DNA from: an uncultured Clostridia bacterium
GTDB lineage: Bacteria; Bacillota; Clostridia; Oscillospirales; Ruminococcaceae
Direction: 5' to 3'
DNA: 64,000 nt
NCBI GenBank assembly: GCA_947627005.1
Contig: CANQUJ010000003.1
Span: 1 to 64,000, forward strand
In this document: one piece after another, positions 25,943 through 34,668 of the stretch
How the letters are laid out: each line of letters starts with the position of its first letter
Position numbering within the stretch: the first letter of the stretch is position 1
Program-made: the position numbers and the translations under genes
Notes under the pieces: generated by a model
Told to the model about the DNA's origin: nothing
Databases searched by the model: none
What the model saw: the letters and a program-made list of their open reading frames with translations, nothing else

Positions 25943-25988
25943 GTGCATAACATAGAATTTTTAAAATGCCGAATGTTTCGGTTGAACT

Positions 25989-26016
25989 TTGAACTCGGAT
26001 ATGTTATCATTATAAT
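25989..26016 (+). promoter_or_regulatory. Promoter of carA
   Basis: TTGAAC (25989-25994) and TATAAT (26011-26016), 16-base spacer. The leader to the ATG at 26050 is short (about 27 nt), leaving no room for a PyrR-type attenuator. Confidence 0.65.
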
Positions 26017-26049
26017 TTAGAAAAAATATAGGAAAGGACGGAAATAACT

Positions 26050-27138
26050 ATGAACGGGATTCAGTTTTCCAAAAAAGCCTATCTGGTATTGTCGAACGGC
26101 ATGATTTTTGAAGGGAGGCGCATAGGCGCAGAGGGCGAAAGCTTGGGCGAACTCGTGTTCACCACCGGCATGACCGGCTATATCGAGACTCTTACCGACC
26201 CGAGCTATTGCGGCCAGATTGTAATGCAGACCTTCCCGCTTATCGGCAACTACGGCGTTATCCCCGAGGATTTTGAGGGAAAGACCGCAGTCAAGGGCTA
26301 CGTCGTCCGCGAGATATGCGAAACTCCTTCTAACTTTCGCTCGGAATACGAGCTCGACAAATTCTTAAAAGACAACGGGATAGTCGGCCTCTGCGGGGTC
26401 GACACCCGCGAGATAACAAGGCTTATCCGCGAAGAGGGGGTCATGAACGCCAAAATCTGCGACGATATCCCCGAAGACCTTTCGAATATCCGCGAATACA
26501 GGGTTTTAAAGGCGGTAGAGACTGTCAGCCGCAAAGCGACCGAGACCTTCCCCGCCGAAGGGAAGAGGAAATTCCGCGTCGCGCTTATGGACTACGGCGC
26601 GAAACAGAATATAATCCGAAGCCTTCAGGCCCGCGGGTGCGAGGTCATATGCTTTCCGCAGAGCGCCAAGGCCGAAGAGGTTTTGGCGATAAACCCGGAC
26701 GGAATAATGCTCTCTAACGGCCCGGGCGACCCGGAGGAAAACATCGCCCCGATAGCCGAGCTTAAAAAGATGATCGGAAAAGCCCCGATATTCGGAATCT
26801 GCCTCGGCCACCAGCTTACCGCGCTCGCGATGGGCGGAAAGACGGTCAAGCTGAAATACGGCCACAGGGGCGCAAACCAGCCGGTCAAAGACCTTATCGG
26901 CGGAAGGACCTACATCACCAGCCAGAACCACGGCTACGCGGTGGTATCCGAAAGCCTTAAGGGCATCGGCCGCGAGACTTTTATCAACGCCAACGACGGC
27001 AGCTGCGAGGGAATGGACTATCCGGACAAGCGCTGCTTCACCGTCCAGTTCCACCCCGAGGCCTGCGGAGGCCCGCACGACACTGCGTTTTTGTTCGACA
27101 GATTTATTTCTATGATGGGAGGCGAGCGCGATGCCTAA
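26050..27138 (+). CDS. carA: Carbamoyl-phosphate synthase small subunit
   Basis: A 362-residue glutaminase subunit: N-terminal small-subunit domain (GRRIGAEGESLGELVFTTGMTGYIETLTDPSYCGQI) and C-terminal class I amidotransferase domain with LMDYGAKQNIIRSL, LSNGPGDPEE, the nucleophile region GICLGHQLTALAMGG and QFHPEACGGP. It hydrolyses glutamine and passes ammonia to CarB. GGAAAGGACGG precedes the ATG. It overlaps carB by 8 nt. Confidence 0.97.
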   Translation: MNGIQFSKKAYLVLSNGMIFEGRRIGAEGESLGELVFTTGMTGYIETLTDPSYCGQIVMQTFPLIGNYGVIPEDFEGKTAVKGYVVREICETPSNFRSEYELDKFLKDNGIVGLCGVDTREITRLIREEGVMNAKICDDIPEDLSNIREYRVLKAVETVSRKATETFPAEGKRKFRVALMDYGAKQNIIRSLQARGCEVICFPQSAKAEEVLAINPDGIMLSNGPGDPEENIAPIAELKKMIGKAPIFGICLGHQLTALAMGGKTVKLKYGHRGANQPVKDLIGGRTYITSQNHGYAVVSESLKGIGRETFINANDGSCEGMDYPDKRCFTVQFHPEACGGPHDTAFLFDRFISMMGGERDA

Positions 27139-30100
27139 GGATTTGAGCATTAAAAAAGTTCTTGTGATAGGTTCGGGCCCGATAATTATCGGCCAGGCCG
27201 CCGAGTTCGACTATGCGGGCGCGCAAGCCTGCCGGGTTCTTCGCGCAGAGGGGATAAACGTAGTTCTGGTAAACTCGAACCCCGCCACCATAATGACCGA
27301 CAAAAACCTCGCGGATTCTATTTATCTTGAACCTTTGAACGAAGAGACCGTCGCGAGGATAATAGAAAAAGAGCGCCCCGACGGCCTTTTGGCCGGCCTC
27401 GGCGGGCAGACCGGGCTTACAATAGCGATGCAGCTCTCACGCGCGGGGGTATTGGAAAAATACAACGTCCGGCTTTTGGGCTCCGATATCGAGGCTATCG
27501 ACAAGGCCGAAGACCGCGAGCTCTTCCGCGACACTATGAAGGCGATCGGCCAGCCGGTCGTCCCTTCGGACATTACCCAGACCGTTTCCGGCGCGCTTGA
27601 GATCGCCGAAAAAATCGGTTACCCGGTAATAGTTCGCCCGGCGTTCACGCTCGGCGGCTCGGGCGGGGGAATAGCCGCCGACGAAAGCGAGCTTAAAATA
27701 ATCGCTAAGACCGGCCTCGACGCCTCGCCGATAACCCAGGTTCTTATAGAAAAGTGCATCTCGGGCTGGAAAGAAATAGAATTTGAGACTATGCGGGATT
27801 CCCTCGGAAATGTCATCGCGGTCTGCTCGATGGAAAACTTCGACCCGGTCGGCGTTCACACCGGCGACTCTATCGTAGTCGCCCCGGCGCTGACCCTCGC
27901 CGACAAGGAGTACCAGATGCTCCGCTCGGCCTCGCTCGATATAATTTCCTCGATCGGAATAGTCGGCGGCTGCAACTGCCAGTTCGCCCTCAACCCCGAA
28001 AGCTTTGAATACGCCGTTATCGAGGTCAACCCGAGGGTCTCGCGCTCGTCCGCTCTCGCCTCAAAGGCGACCGGCTACCCGATCGCGAAGATAACCACCA
28101 AAATCGCCCTCGGCTATACCCTCGACGAGATCAAAAACGAGATCACCGGCAAGACCTGCGCCTGCTTCGAACCTACGCTCGACTACGTCGTAGTAAAGTT
28201 CCCGAAGTGGCCGTTCGACAAATTCAGCGGCTCTAACCGCACCTTAGGCACCCAGATGAAGGCCACCGGCGAGGTCATGTCGATAGCCCCCAACTTCGAG
28301 TCTGCGCTTTTGAAGGCGGTTCGCGGCGCGGAGATCTCGCTCGACACCCTTAACGCCGCGCCCCTTTCGGACAAGCCCGTCGAAGAACGCCTTCACGAGC
28401 AGAACGACCGCCGAATCTTCACCGTTTTCGAGGCGCTTAAAAGCGGCGTGAGCGTTGAAAAGATCCACGAGATAACCCTTATAGACGAGTGGTTCCTTGA
28501 AAAGCTTCGCGGCCTCGCCGAATTTGAAAAGAAAATTTCGGCCGGTATCTCGGAAGAAGACTATTTCTCGGCGAAAAAGCTCGGCTACACCGACGCCGCG
28601 ATAAAGCGGCTTTCGGGCGCAAAAGAGCTTCCCTCGATTGATTTTTCCTATAAGATGGTCGACACCTGCGGCGCGGAGTTCGATGCAGTCACCCCTTATT
28701 TCTACTCCTGCTGCGAAAAATCCTGCGAGGCAAGAACCTTCGCCCGCTCGGGCAAGCCGGTGGTAATGGTCCTCGGCTCCGGCCCGATAAGGATCGGCCA
28801 GGGGATAGAGTTCGATTACAGCTCGGTCCACTGCGTATGGACGCTTCGCGAGCTCGGCTACGACGTCGTCATCGTCAACAACAACCCCGAGACTGTCTCG
28901 ACCGACTATGACACCGCGGACAGGCTCTATTTCGAGCCGCTCTGCCCCGAAGACGTTATGAACATCATAAAGGTCGAAAAGCCGGTCGGCGTGGTCGTCG
29001 CTTTCGGCGGGCAGACCGCCATTAAGCTTACAAAATTCCTCGACGAGCAGGGGATAACCATTTTGGGGACCTCCGCCGACGGTATCGACACCGCCGAAGA
29101 CCGGGCGAGGTTCGACGGCCTGCTCGAATCCCTCGGAATAAAGCGCCCGAGGGGAATGGGCGTTCTGACCGAGCAGGAGGCTCTTAAAGCCGCCGAGTCG
29201 CTCGGATACCCGGTTCTTTTAAGGCCGTCATACGTCATCGGCGGCCAGAATATGACTATCTCCCGCAGCGCCGCGCACACCTCGAAATATATGCAGGCGA
29301 TTTTGGCGCAGGGTATTGAAAACCCCGTTTTGGTCGATAAATACATGCCGGGCACCGAGCTTGAGGTCGACGTCATCTCGGACGGCGAAGACGTTCTGAT
29401 CCCGGGTATCATGGAGCATATCGAGCGCGCGGGAATCCATTCGGGCGACTCTATCGCAGTCTACCCGCCCTATAATTTGAGCGACAGATTTTTGAAGATA
29501 ATCTGCGACTGCTCCGAAAAGCTCGCCCTCGGCCTTAAAACAAAGGGGCTCGTAAACATTCAGTACCTGATCTACGACAACGAGCTTTATGTTATAGAAG
29601 TCAATCCGAGGGCTTCAAGAACCGTTCCGTATATAAGCAAGGTCACAAACGTTCCGATGGTCGACCTCGCGTCTAAAGTCATGCTCGGCGCAAAGCTTCG
29701 CGACCTCGGCTTCGGGACGGGTCTTCATAAAGCCCCGCCCTACTACGCCGTAAAGGTTCCGGTCTTCTCGTTTGAAAAGCTATCCGACGCCAACTCTATC
29801 TTGGGGCCCGAGATGAAGTCTACCGGCGAGGTCCTCGGAATAGGCAAGACCCTTGCCGAGGCGTTGTTTAAAGGGCTTACCGCCGCCGGGTTCGCCGTAC
29901 ATTCGGCCAACACCCCCGAAAAGGGCGTTCTTATAAGCGTCGAAGAGAGCGACTATAACGAGATAATCTCCCTCGCGAAGCGCTTCTACGACTTGGGGAT
30001 AGACATCTACGCCACCGGCGGAACCGCAGACGACATCGCGCAGCTCGGCATACCGGTAAATTCCGTTGCCGACGCGAGCGAATCGGGCGAGCTTGCCGAG

Positions 30101-31159
30101 CTTTTAGAGAGCGGAAAGATAGGCTACGTCATCTATACCGGCGCTGTCCGCGACCGCTCGATAGGCGACTATATCGCCCTTCATCGGCGCGCTATGCAGT
30201 TGGGCATACCCTGCCTGACCTCGCTCGACACCGCCAACGCCCTTGCGGATATCATCGCTTCAAGGTTCAACTGCTCTAATACCGAGCTTGTTAATATCAA
30301 CAGAATGAGAAACCGCCGCCGCAGAATAAAATTCTTCAAAATGCAGTCGGCAGGCAACGACTATATCTTCCTCCCGAACTTCGACGGCGCGATATCCTGC
30401 CCCGAAAGCCTTTGCGTAAGCCTTTGCCCCGAACACTACGGAATCGGCGGAAGCGGAATAGTTCTGATCGAAAAATCGACGGTCGCGGACGCGAAAATGC
30501 GGCATTTCAACCGCGACGGCTCGGAAGGAAAGATGGCCGGAAACAACATTCGGTGCGTTGCTAAATACCTCTACGACGAAGGCATAGTCGGCGACGAGGA
30601 TATCACGATAGAGACCGCGAGCGGCGTTCATAAGCTTCATCTTTACATTCGCGACGGCCTCGTAAATTCCGTATCGGTAGAGATGGGCAAGGCCGAGCTT
30701 CGGGCGAAGAAGCTTCCCGCAAAAACCAAAGAAGAGAAGCTTATTGACAGTCCGATAACCGTCGCGGGGGAGACTTACAGGGCGACCTGCGTCGGGATCG
30801 GCAACCCGCACTGCGTAGTCTTTTTGAAGGATATCGACCGCCTCGACCTTGAAACGCTCGGCCCGAAGTTTGAGTATCACGAGATGTTCCCCGAGAGGAT
30901 AAATACCGAGTTCGTGCGGGTCGTGAATCGCTCGACCTTAAGAATGAGGGTCTGGGAGCGCGGCAATGGCGAGACTCTTGCCTGCGGTACGGGTGCCTGC
31001 GCGGCGGTCATAGCCGCCTGCGAAAACGGCTTCTGCGACAAGGGCAAGGACATAACCGTTAAGCTTAAGGGCGGCGACCTTGTCGTCAACTATACCGACG
31101 AGCAGGTGATCTTAAACGGCAGCGCGGTAAAGGTCTTTGAGGGCGAGTTTGAGTATTAA
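27131..31159 (+). CDS. carB: Fused carbamoyl-phosphate synthase large subunit / diaminopimelate epimerase-like domain
   Basis: A 1342-residue protein. Residues 1-1050 are a full CarB: two ATP-grasp halves (first beginning VLVIGSGPIIIGQAAEFDYAG, second VMVLGSGPIRIGQGIEFDYSS) and the C-terminal allosteric MGS-like domain (GVLISVEESDYNEIISLAKRFYDLG). A basic linker (about 1051-1065, MRNRRRRR-like) leads to a DapF-like domain from 1066 (FFKMQSAGNDYIFL). The second catalytic Cys is present in ETLACGTGACA, but the first Cys of the usual CGNGxRC is Ala (GKMAGNNIRC). No stop or ribosome site separates the parts. DapF normally turns LL- into meso-diaminopimelate; activity of this domain is uncertain. 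Confidence 0.95.
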   Translation: MPKDLSIKKVLVIGSGPIIIGQAAEFDYAGAQACRVLRAEGINVVLVNSNPATIMTDKNLADSIYLEPLNEETVARIIEKERPDGLLAGLGGQTGLTIAMQLSRAGVLEKYNVRLLGSDIEAIDKAEDRELFRDTMKAIGQPVVPSDITQTVSGALEIAEKIGYPVIVRPAFTLGGSGGGIAADESELKIIAKTGLDASPITQVLIEKCISGWKEIEFETMRDSLGNVIAVCSMENFDPVGVHTGDSIVVAPALTLADKEYQMLRSASLDIISSIGIVGGCNCQFALNPESFEYAVIEVNPRVSRSSALASKATGYPIAKITTKIALGYTLDEIKNEITGKTCACFEPTLDYVVVKFPKWPFDKFSGSNRTLGTQMKATGEVMSIAPNFESALLKAVRGAEISLDTLNAAPLSDKPVEERLHEQNDRRIFTVFEALKSGVSVEKIHEITLIDEWFLEKLRGLAEFEKKISAGISEEDYFSAKKLGYTDAAIKRLSGAKELPSIDFSYKMVDTCGAEFDAVTPYFYSCCEKSCEARTFARSGKPVVMVLGSGPIRIGQGIEFDYSSVHCVWTLRELGYDVVIVNNNPETVSTDYDTADRLYFEPLCPEDVMNIIKVEKPVGVVVAFGGQTAIKLTKFLDEQGITILGTSADGIDTAEDRARFDGLLESLGIKRPRGMGVLTEQEALKAAESLGYPVLLRPSYVIGGQNMTISRSAAHTSKYMQAILAQGIENPVLVDKYMPGTELEVDVISDGEDVLIPGIMEHIERAGIHSGDSIAVYPPYNLSDRFLKIICDCSEKLALGLKTKGLVNIQYLIYDNELYVIEVNPRASRTVPYISKVTNVPMVDLASKVMLGAKLRDLGFGTGLHKAPPYYAVKVPVFSFEKLSDANSILGPEMKSTGEVLGIGKTLAEALFKGLTAAGFAVHSANTPEKGVLISVEESDYNEIISLAKRFYDLGIDIYATGGTADDIAQLGIPVNSVADASESGELAELLESGKIGYVIYTGAVRDRSIGDYIALHRRAMQLGIPCLTSLDTANALADIIASRFNCSNTELVNINRMRNRRRRIKFFKMQSAGNDYIFLPNFDGAISCPESLCVSLCPEHYGIGGSGIVLIEKSTVADAKMRHFNRDGSEGKMAGNNIRCVAKYLYDEGIVGDEDITIETASGVHKLHLYIRDGLVNSVSVEMGKAELRAKKLPAKTKEEKLIDSPITVAGETYRATCVGIGNPHCVVFLKDIDRLDLETLGPKFEYHEMFPERINTEFVRVVNRSTLRMRVWERGNGETLACGTGACAAVIAACENGFCDKGKDITVKLKGGDLVVNYTDEQVILNGSAVKVFEGEFEY

Positions 31160-31174
31160 AATGGGGGAGTAACC

Positions 31175-31384
31175 TTGAAAATCGGAACAGTAATGCGGCT
31201 TGTCGCTTTCGCTATGCTTATAATCGCCGGGATAGTTTTTGCGCTCGCGCTTTCCTCGCCGACGGCGACCGGCCCGGCGTTTATGCGCTATGTTTTCTAT
31301 GCGTGGGTGATTTTAGCGATAGCGCTGCTGATTGCCTCGATACCGATAACGGTAGTCGAGCTGAAAAAGCGGGATAAGAAATAA
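31175..31384 (+). CDS. Small membrane protein with two TM helices
   Basis: A 69-residue protein: TM1 about residues 7-27, TM2 about 40-60, then a short basic tail (ELKKRDKK), so both ends probably face the cytoplasm. Start TTG at 31175 preceded by GGGGGAG. It follows carB-dapF by 15 nt. No recognisable family; a single small membrane gene after a biosynthetic one gives no clear role. Confidence 0.6.
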   Translation: MKIGTVMRLVAFAMLIIAGIVFALALSSPTATGPAFMRYVFYAWVILAIALLIASIPITVVELKKRDKK

Positions 31385-31392
31385 AGCAAAAT

Positions 31393-31735
31393 CAAAAGTT
31401 TTCGCTCAAGCCTTTTCCAAAAGGCTTGCGAGAGTCCAGAGGCGAGAAGCCTCTGGCCGCAGCCCGCAGGCTGCGGAACTCCCTTGCTAAAAAAGCGCAG
31501 GAGGGGGAGCGAAAATCTGTCCTGTGGACAGTTTTCGCGTGGGGGAACCCTCGCCGGGGGTTCCCCCAAAAAACGAAGGCGCCCTGCAAGGGGAGCATGC
31601 GCCAAAACAATTCTGCGAATTGTTTTGGCATTACTGCGAAAGTCGGGCAAAGGCGAAGCCTTTGCAGAACGATGCTGACAAAAGTGCCCTATCGCTGATG
31701 GATAGGGCATCGTTTGCAGTCGCGCACCTTAACGT
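31393..31735 (+). repeat. Structured hairpin-mosaic repeat, copy C
   Basis: Plus-oriented copy filling the convergent gap 31385-31792. Stems: 31407-31428 (10 bp), 31436-31456 (8 bp), 31457-31476 (8 bp), 31509-31538 (13 bp with a one-base bulge), 31540-31568 (11 bp), 31601-31629 (13 bp, loop TGC), then smaller stems around 31654-31672 and 31685-31709, and the 20-mer 31716-31735 shared exactly with copy B1. The linker GCGCAGGA-GGGGAGC before the 13-bp stem is also kept in copies A and B2. No gene is seen in this gap. Confidence 0.8.
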
Positions 31736-31792
31736 TGCAGTTCAAACAATGTGCAATCGAGCGCGCTCTTTTTAAACCGCATAAAACGCTCT

Positions 31793-32689
31793 TTACTCTT
31801 TTTCCCCCTCAAACTCAGGCACATACGCTTCCTCCGCCGAGCCGCGCTCCTGCGAGAAGCCCTCGAAGCCGTATTTTTCCGCCTCTTTAAGAACGAAATT
31901 GTATTCAAAGGTCGAAATTTTTCTGCAAATCTCGGGGTGCTCGGCGGCGCGATACATCGGCGTATACTGGCTCATAACGCTGATCAAGATCTCGTCCCGC
32001 GAGAAATGCTCGCCCAAAAATTCAACGACTTTTGCCGAGTCTTTTCTCAAAGTCGGCAGCAAAAGATGCCTCACCAAAACCCCGCGGATAAGCAGCCCTC
32101 CTTCGCCGAAAACCGGCTTTCCGGCCTGCTTTTGCATCTGCATTATCGCCGCCGAGGCCGCCTCGAAGTAGTCCTTTGCGCCGGAATATTTCTTTGAAAG
32201 CTCCGGCGAAAAATATTTAAGGTCGGGCAGCCAAACGTCGACGTATCCGTCGAGGCTTTTAACCGTCTCGACCCGCTCGTAGCCCCCGCAGTTGCAGACT
32301 ATCGGTATATTAAGCCGGGGCTTCGCAAGGTCGAGCGCCTTTTTTATCGAGGGGATAAAAGGCGTCGGCGACACGAGGTTGATGTTGTGCGCGCCGTCGT
32401 CCTGAAGCCTTAAAAAAATCTCTGCCAGCTCGCCGACTTCGACGTAGTACCCCTTATTTTGATGCGAGATTTCGTAGTTTTGGCAGAAGCAGCACCTAAG
32501 CGTGCAGCCGCTGAAAAACACCGTCCCCGAGCCGCGTTCGCCGGAAATGCAGGGCTCCTCCCATTTGTGAAGCCCCGCCCGCGCTATCCTTATCCTGTCG
32601 CTTTGCCCGCAAAAGCCGACCGTTTTCGTCCTGTCCGCCCCGCATCTTCGCGGGCAGAGCTCGCAGCTTAAATACTCTTGCATAGGCAT
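31793..32689 (-). CDS. Radical SAM protein, PflA-like (uncharacterised)
   Basis: A 298-residue radical SAM enzyme. The N-terminus has an extra Cys cluster (CELCPRRCGADR, with Cys in VGFCGQ) as in the AmmeMemoRadiSam/PflA-like group. The 4Fe-4S motif is FSGCTLRCCFCQNYEIS (CxxxCxxC). VSPTPFIPSIKKAL and VWLPDLKYF follow. These proteins are often annotated as pyruvate formate-lyase activating enzyme, but with no partner here the substrate is unknown. It starts inside the end of ispE (start 32689 or 32683) and is the last gene of the minus-strand unit. Confidence 0.85.
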   Translation of the reverse strand: MPMQEYLSCELCPRRCGADRTKTVGFCGQSDRIRIARAGLHKWEEPCISGERGSGTVFFSGCTLRCCFCQNYEISHQNKGYYVEVGELAEIFLRLQDDGAHNINLVSPTPFIPSIKKALDLAKPRLNIPIVCNCGGYERVETVKSLDGYVDVWLPDLKYFSPELSKKYSGAKDYFEAASAAIMQMQKQAGKPVFGEGGLLIRGVLVRHLLLPTLRKDSAKVVEFLGEHFSRDEILISVMSQYTPMYRAAEHPEICRKISTFEYNFVLKEAEKYGFEGFSQERGSAEEAYVPEFEGEKE

Positions 32690-33495
32690 ACGAACGGATA
32701 TCGGCCTTTAAGCGCTGCTTCGGCGCTCTCGGCCGCCTTTTTGTCTTCAAAAAGCCCGAACACCGCCGAGCCGCTTCCGCTCATCTGTACGGCCTCGGCC
32801 CCAAAGGCGGCGATTTCGCCCTTGATTTTTTCGATCCTTTGGTCTTCCGCGGAGTCTTCGAGATCGCTAGAAAGGCAGAGATACGGATTTTCCCCGCGCT
32901 CTAAGGCGCTCAAAAACTTCGGCGTGCCGTGTTTCGATCCGAGCCCTTTTTCGTCGAATTTTTTATAAGCCTCGGGGGTTGAGACCCCGAATTCCGGCTT
33001 GACTATTAAAACGTATCTTTCGGGCAGATTCGGCAGGCTTTCGGTTTGCTCCCCAGCGCCTTTGCACACCGCCGCCCCGCCTTTTATGAAAAACGCCACG
33101 TCCGCGCCGACTTTTGCGGCGATCTCTTCAAGCCGCTTTATCGAAAGCCCCGCGCCGTAGATTATATTCAGAAGCTTTAAAACCGCCGCCGCGTCGGAGG
33201 ATCCTCCTCCCAGGCCGGCCTGCGAGGGGATTCGCTTTTTGATCTCTATCCTCGCGCCGCCGCGGATTTTTGTCGCGCCGAAAAACAGCTCCGCCGCTTT
33301 ATAACAGGTGTTTTTTTCGTCTTTCGGGACCCCAGGCTCGCGGCATATGATCTCGATTTCGTCCGCCTTTTCGACGGTGATTTCGTCGCAGAGCGAAATT
33401 TCCCGCATAACCGTCTCTAAAAGGTGATATCCGTCGCTCCGCTTTCCGACTATGTCGAGGGTGAGGTTGATTTTTGCAAATGCCTTATCGGTCAC
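32668..33495 (-). CDS. ispE: 4-diphosphocytidyl-2-C-methyl-D-erythritol kinase
   Basis: A 275-residue GHMP kinase of the MEP isoprenoid pathway. It starts AFAKINLTLDIVGKRSDGYHLLETVM, has the ATP motif PSQAGLGGGSSDAAAVLKLLN, and VQMSGSGSAVFGLFE near the C-terminus. Dxr and IspG, other enzymes of the same route, lie at 51434-54703. It overlaps the aminotransferase by 11 nt and the radical SAM gene by about 20 nt. Confidence 0.96.
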   Translation of the reverse strand: MTDKAFAKINLTLDIVGKRSDGYHLLETVMREISLCDEITVEKADEIEIICREPGVPKDEKNTCYKAAELFFGATKIRGGARIEIKKRIPSQAGLGGGSSDAAAVLKLLNIIYGAGLSIKRLEEIAAKVGADVAFFIKGGAAVCKGAGEQTESLPNLPERYVLIVKPEFGVSTPEAYKKFDEKGLGSKHGTPKFLSALERGENPYLCLSSDLEDSAEDQRIEKIKGEIAAFGAEAVQMSGSGSAVFGLFEDKKAAESAEAALKGRYPFVCLCKSI

Positions 33496-34663
33496 CGCTT
33501 TTCAGCTCCTCTAAAAATTCGCCGATCTTTTCGACCGCCGTTTTAAGGTGCTCCCGCGAGTAGGCGTACGAGACCCTGACGTATCCCTCGCCGCTCTCTC
33601 CGAAGGCCGTCCCGGGGACCACCGCGACCCGCTTTGAATATAAAAGCCTCTCGCAAAATTCGTCGCTCGTAAGCCCGGTGGATTTTATGCACGGAAAGAC
33701 GTAGAACGCGCCCTCCGGCATAAAGCAATTAAGCCCGAGGCGGTTAAAGGCGTCGACTAAAAGCCTTCTTCTCATATCGTATTCGTCGACCATATTCGCA
33801 ACGTCTTCCTCGCAGCTTCTAAGCGCCTCTATCGCCGCATATTGGCTTACCGTCGGCGAAGACATTATCCCGAACTGGTGGATCTTCACCGCCTGCTTGA
33901 TGATCTCTTTCGGCGCGCACATATACCCGAGCCGCCAGCCGGTCATCGCAAACGCCTTTGAAAAGCCGTTTACATATACCGTCCGCTCCTTCATATTCGG
34001 CAGCGAAATAACCGAAAAATGCTTCAGCCCGTATGTAAGCTCGGAATAAATTTCGTCGGTCAAAACCATAATATCCGTCCCCGAAAGAAGCTCGGCTATC
34101 GGCTCGAGGTCTTCTTTTATCATAACCGCGCCGGTGGGGTTGTTGGGGTAGGGGAGTATCAGAAGCTTCGTCCTGTCGGTTATTTTTTCTTTAAGAGCCT
34201 CCGCTCTAAGCTTAAAGCGGTCCTCCTCTTTGGTGTCGATAACGACCGGCACCCCGCCGGTAAGCTCGACTATCGGCTTATAGCAAACAAACGAGGGCTC
34301 GGGGATTATGACTTCGTCCCCCGGCTCTACAAGCGCGCGGACCGTAAGGTCTATCGCCTCCGAGCCGCCGACCGTGACGATTATCTCTCCGTCCGGGTCG
34401 TATTCGACCCCGGTTCTTTCGCGGGTATATTCCGAAATTTGTTTTCTTAAAGCGATAAGCCCCGCGTTGGCGGTATAAACCGTCTTTCCGCGCTCAAGAG
34501 CCTTGATAGCTTCGCGCCGTACCGCCCAAGGCGTCTTAAAATCCGGCTCGCCGATCCCGAGAGAGATGACGTTGTCAAGCTTCGCGGCGATGTCGAAGTA
34601 TTTCCTTATTCCCGAGGGCTTAAGCCCGACGGCCTTTTTGCTTAAAATTTTCGAGTAGTCCAT
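33485..34663 (-). CDS. Class I PLP aminotransferase (aromatic/aspartate-like)
   Basis: A 392-residue fold-type I aminotransferase. Visible: ISLGIGEPDFKTP, VTVGGSEAIDL, LPYPNNPTGAV and the PLP Lys in VNGFSKAFAMTGWRLGY. This is the AspC/PatA subgroup common in Firmicutes, whose members act on aspartate, aromatic amino acids or LL-diaminopimelate precursors. An Lrp-type regulator sits 5 nt upstream, a frequent pairing for aminotransferases that act on branched or aromatic amino acids. It could provide the tyrosine transaminase missing from the aromatic operon (inference). Confidence 0.88.
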   Translation of the reverse strand: MDYSKILSKKAVGLKPSGIRKYFDIAAKLDNVISLGIGEPDFKTPWAVRREAIKALERGKTVYTANAGLIALRKQISEYTRERTGVEYDPDGEIIVTVGGSEAIDLTVRALVEPGDEVIIPEPSFVCYKPIVELTGGVPVVIDTKEEDRFKLRAEALKEKITDRTKLLILPYPNNPTGAVMIKEDLEPIAELLSGTDIMVLTDEIYSELTYGLKHFSVISLPNMKERTVYVNGFSKAFAMTGWRLGYMCAPKEIIKQAVKIHQFGIMSSPTVSQYAAIEALRSCEEDVANMVDEYDMRRRLLVDAFNRLGLNCFMPEGAFYVFPCIKSTGLTSDEFCERLLYSKRVAVVPGTAFGESGEGYVRVSYAYSREHLKTAVEKIGEFLEELKSGDR

Positions 34664-34668
34664 GGCGT

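Noticed and set aside
25943..26050. PyrR attenuator before carA
   Set aside because: Only about 27 nt of leader follow the likely transcription start; no terminator/antiterminator pair is seen.
27131..31159. CarB-DapF read as two separate genes
   Set aside because: No stop codon or frameshift, and the in-frame ATG near 30305 has no ribosome site. Internal initiation is not excluded but is not supported.
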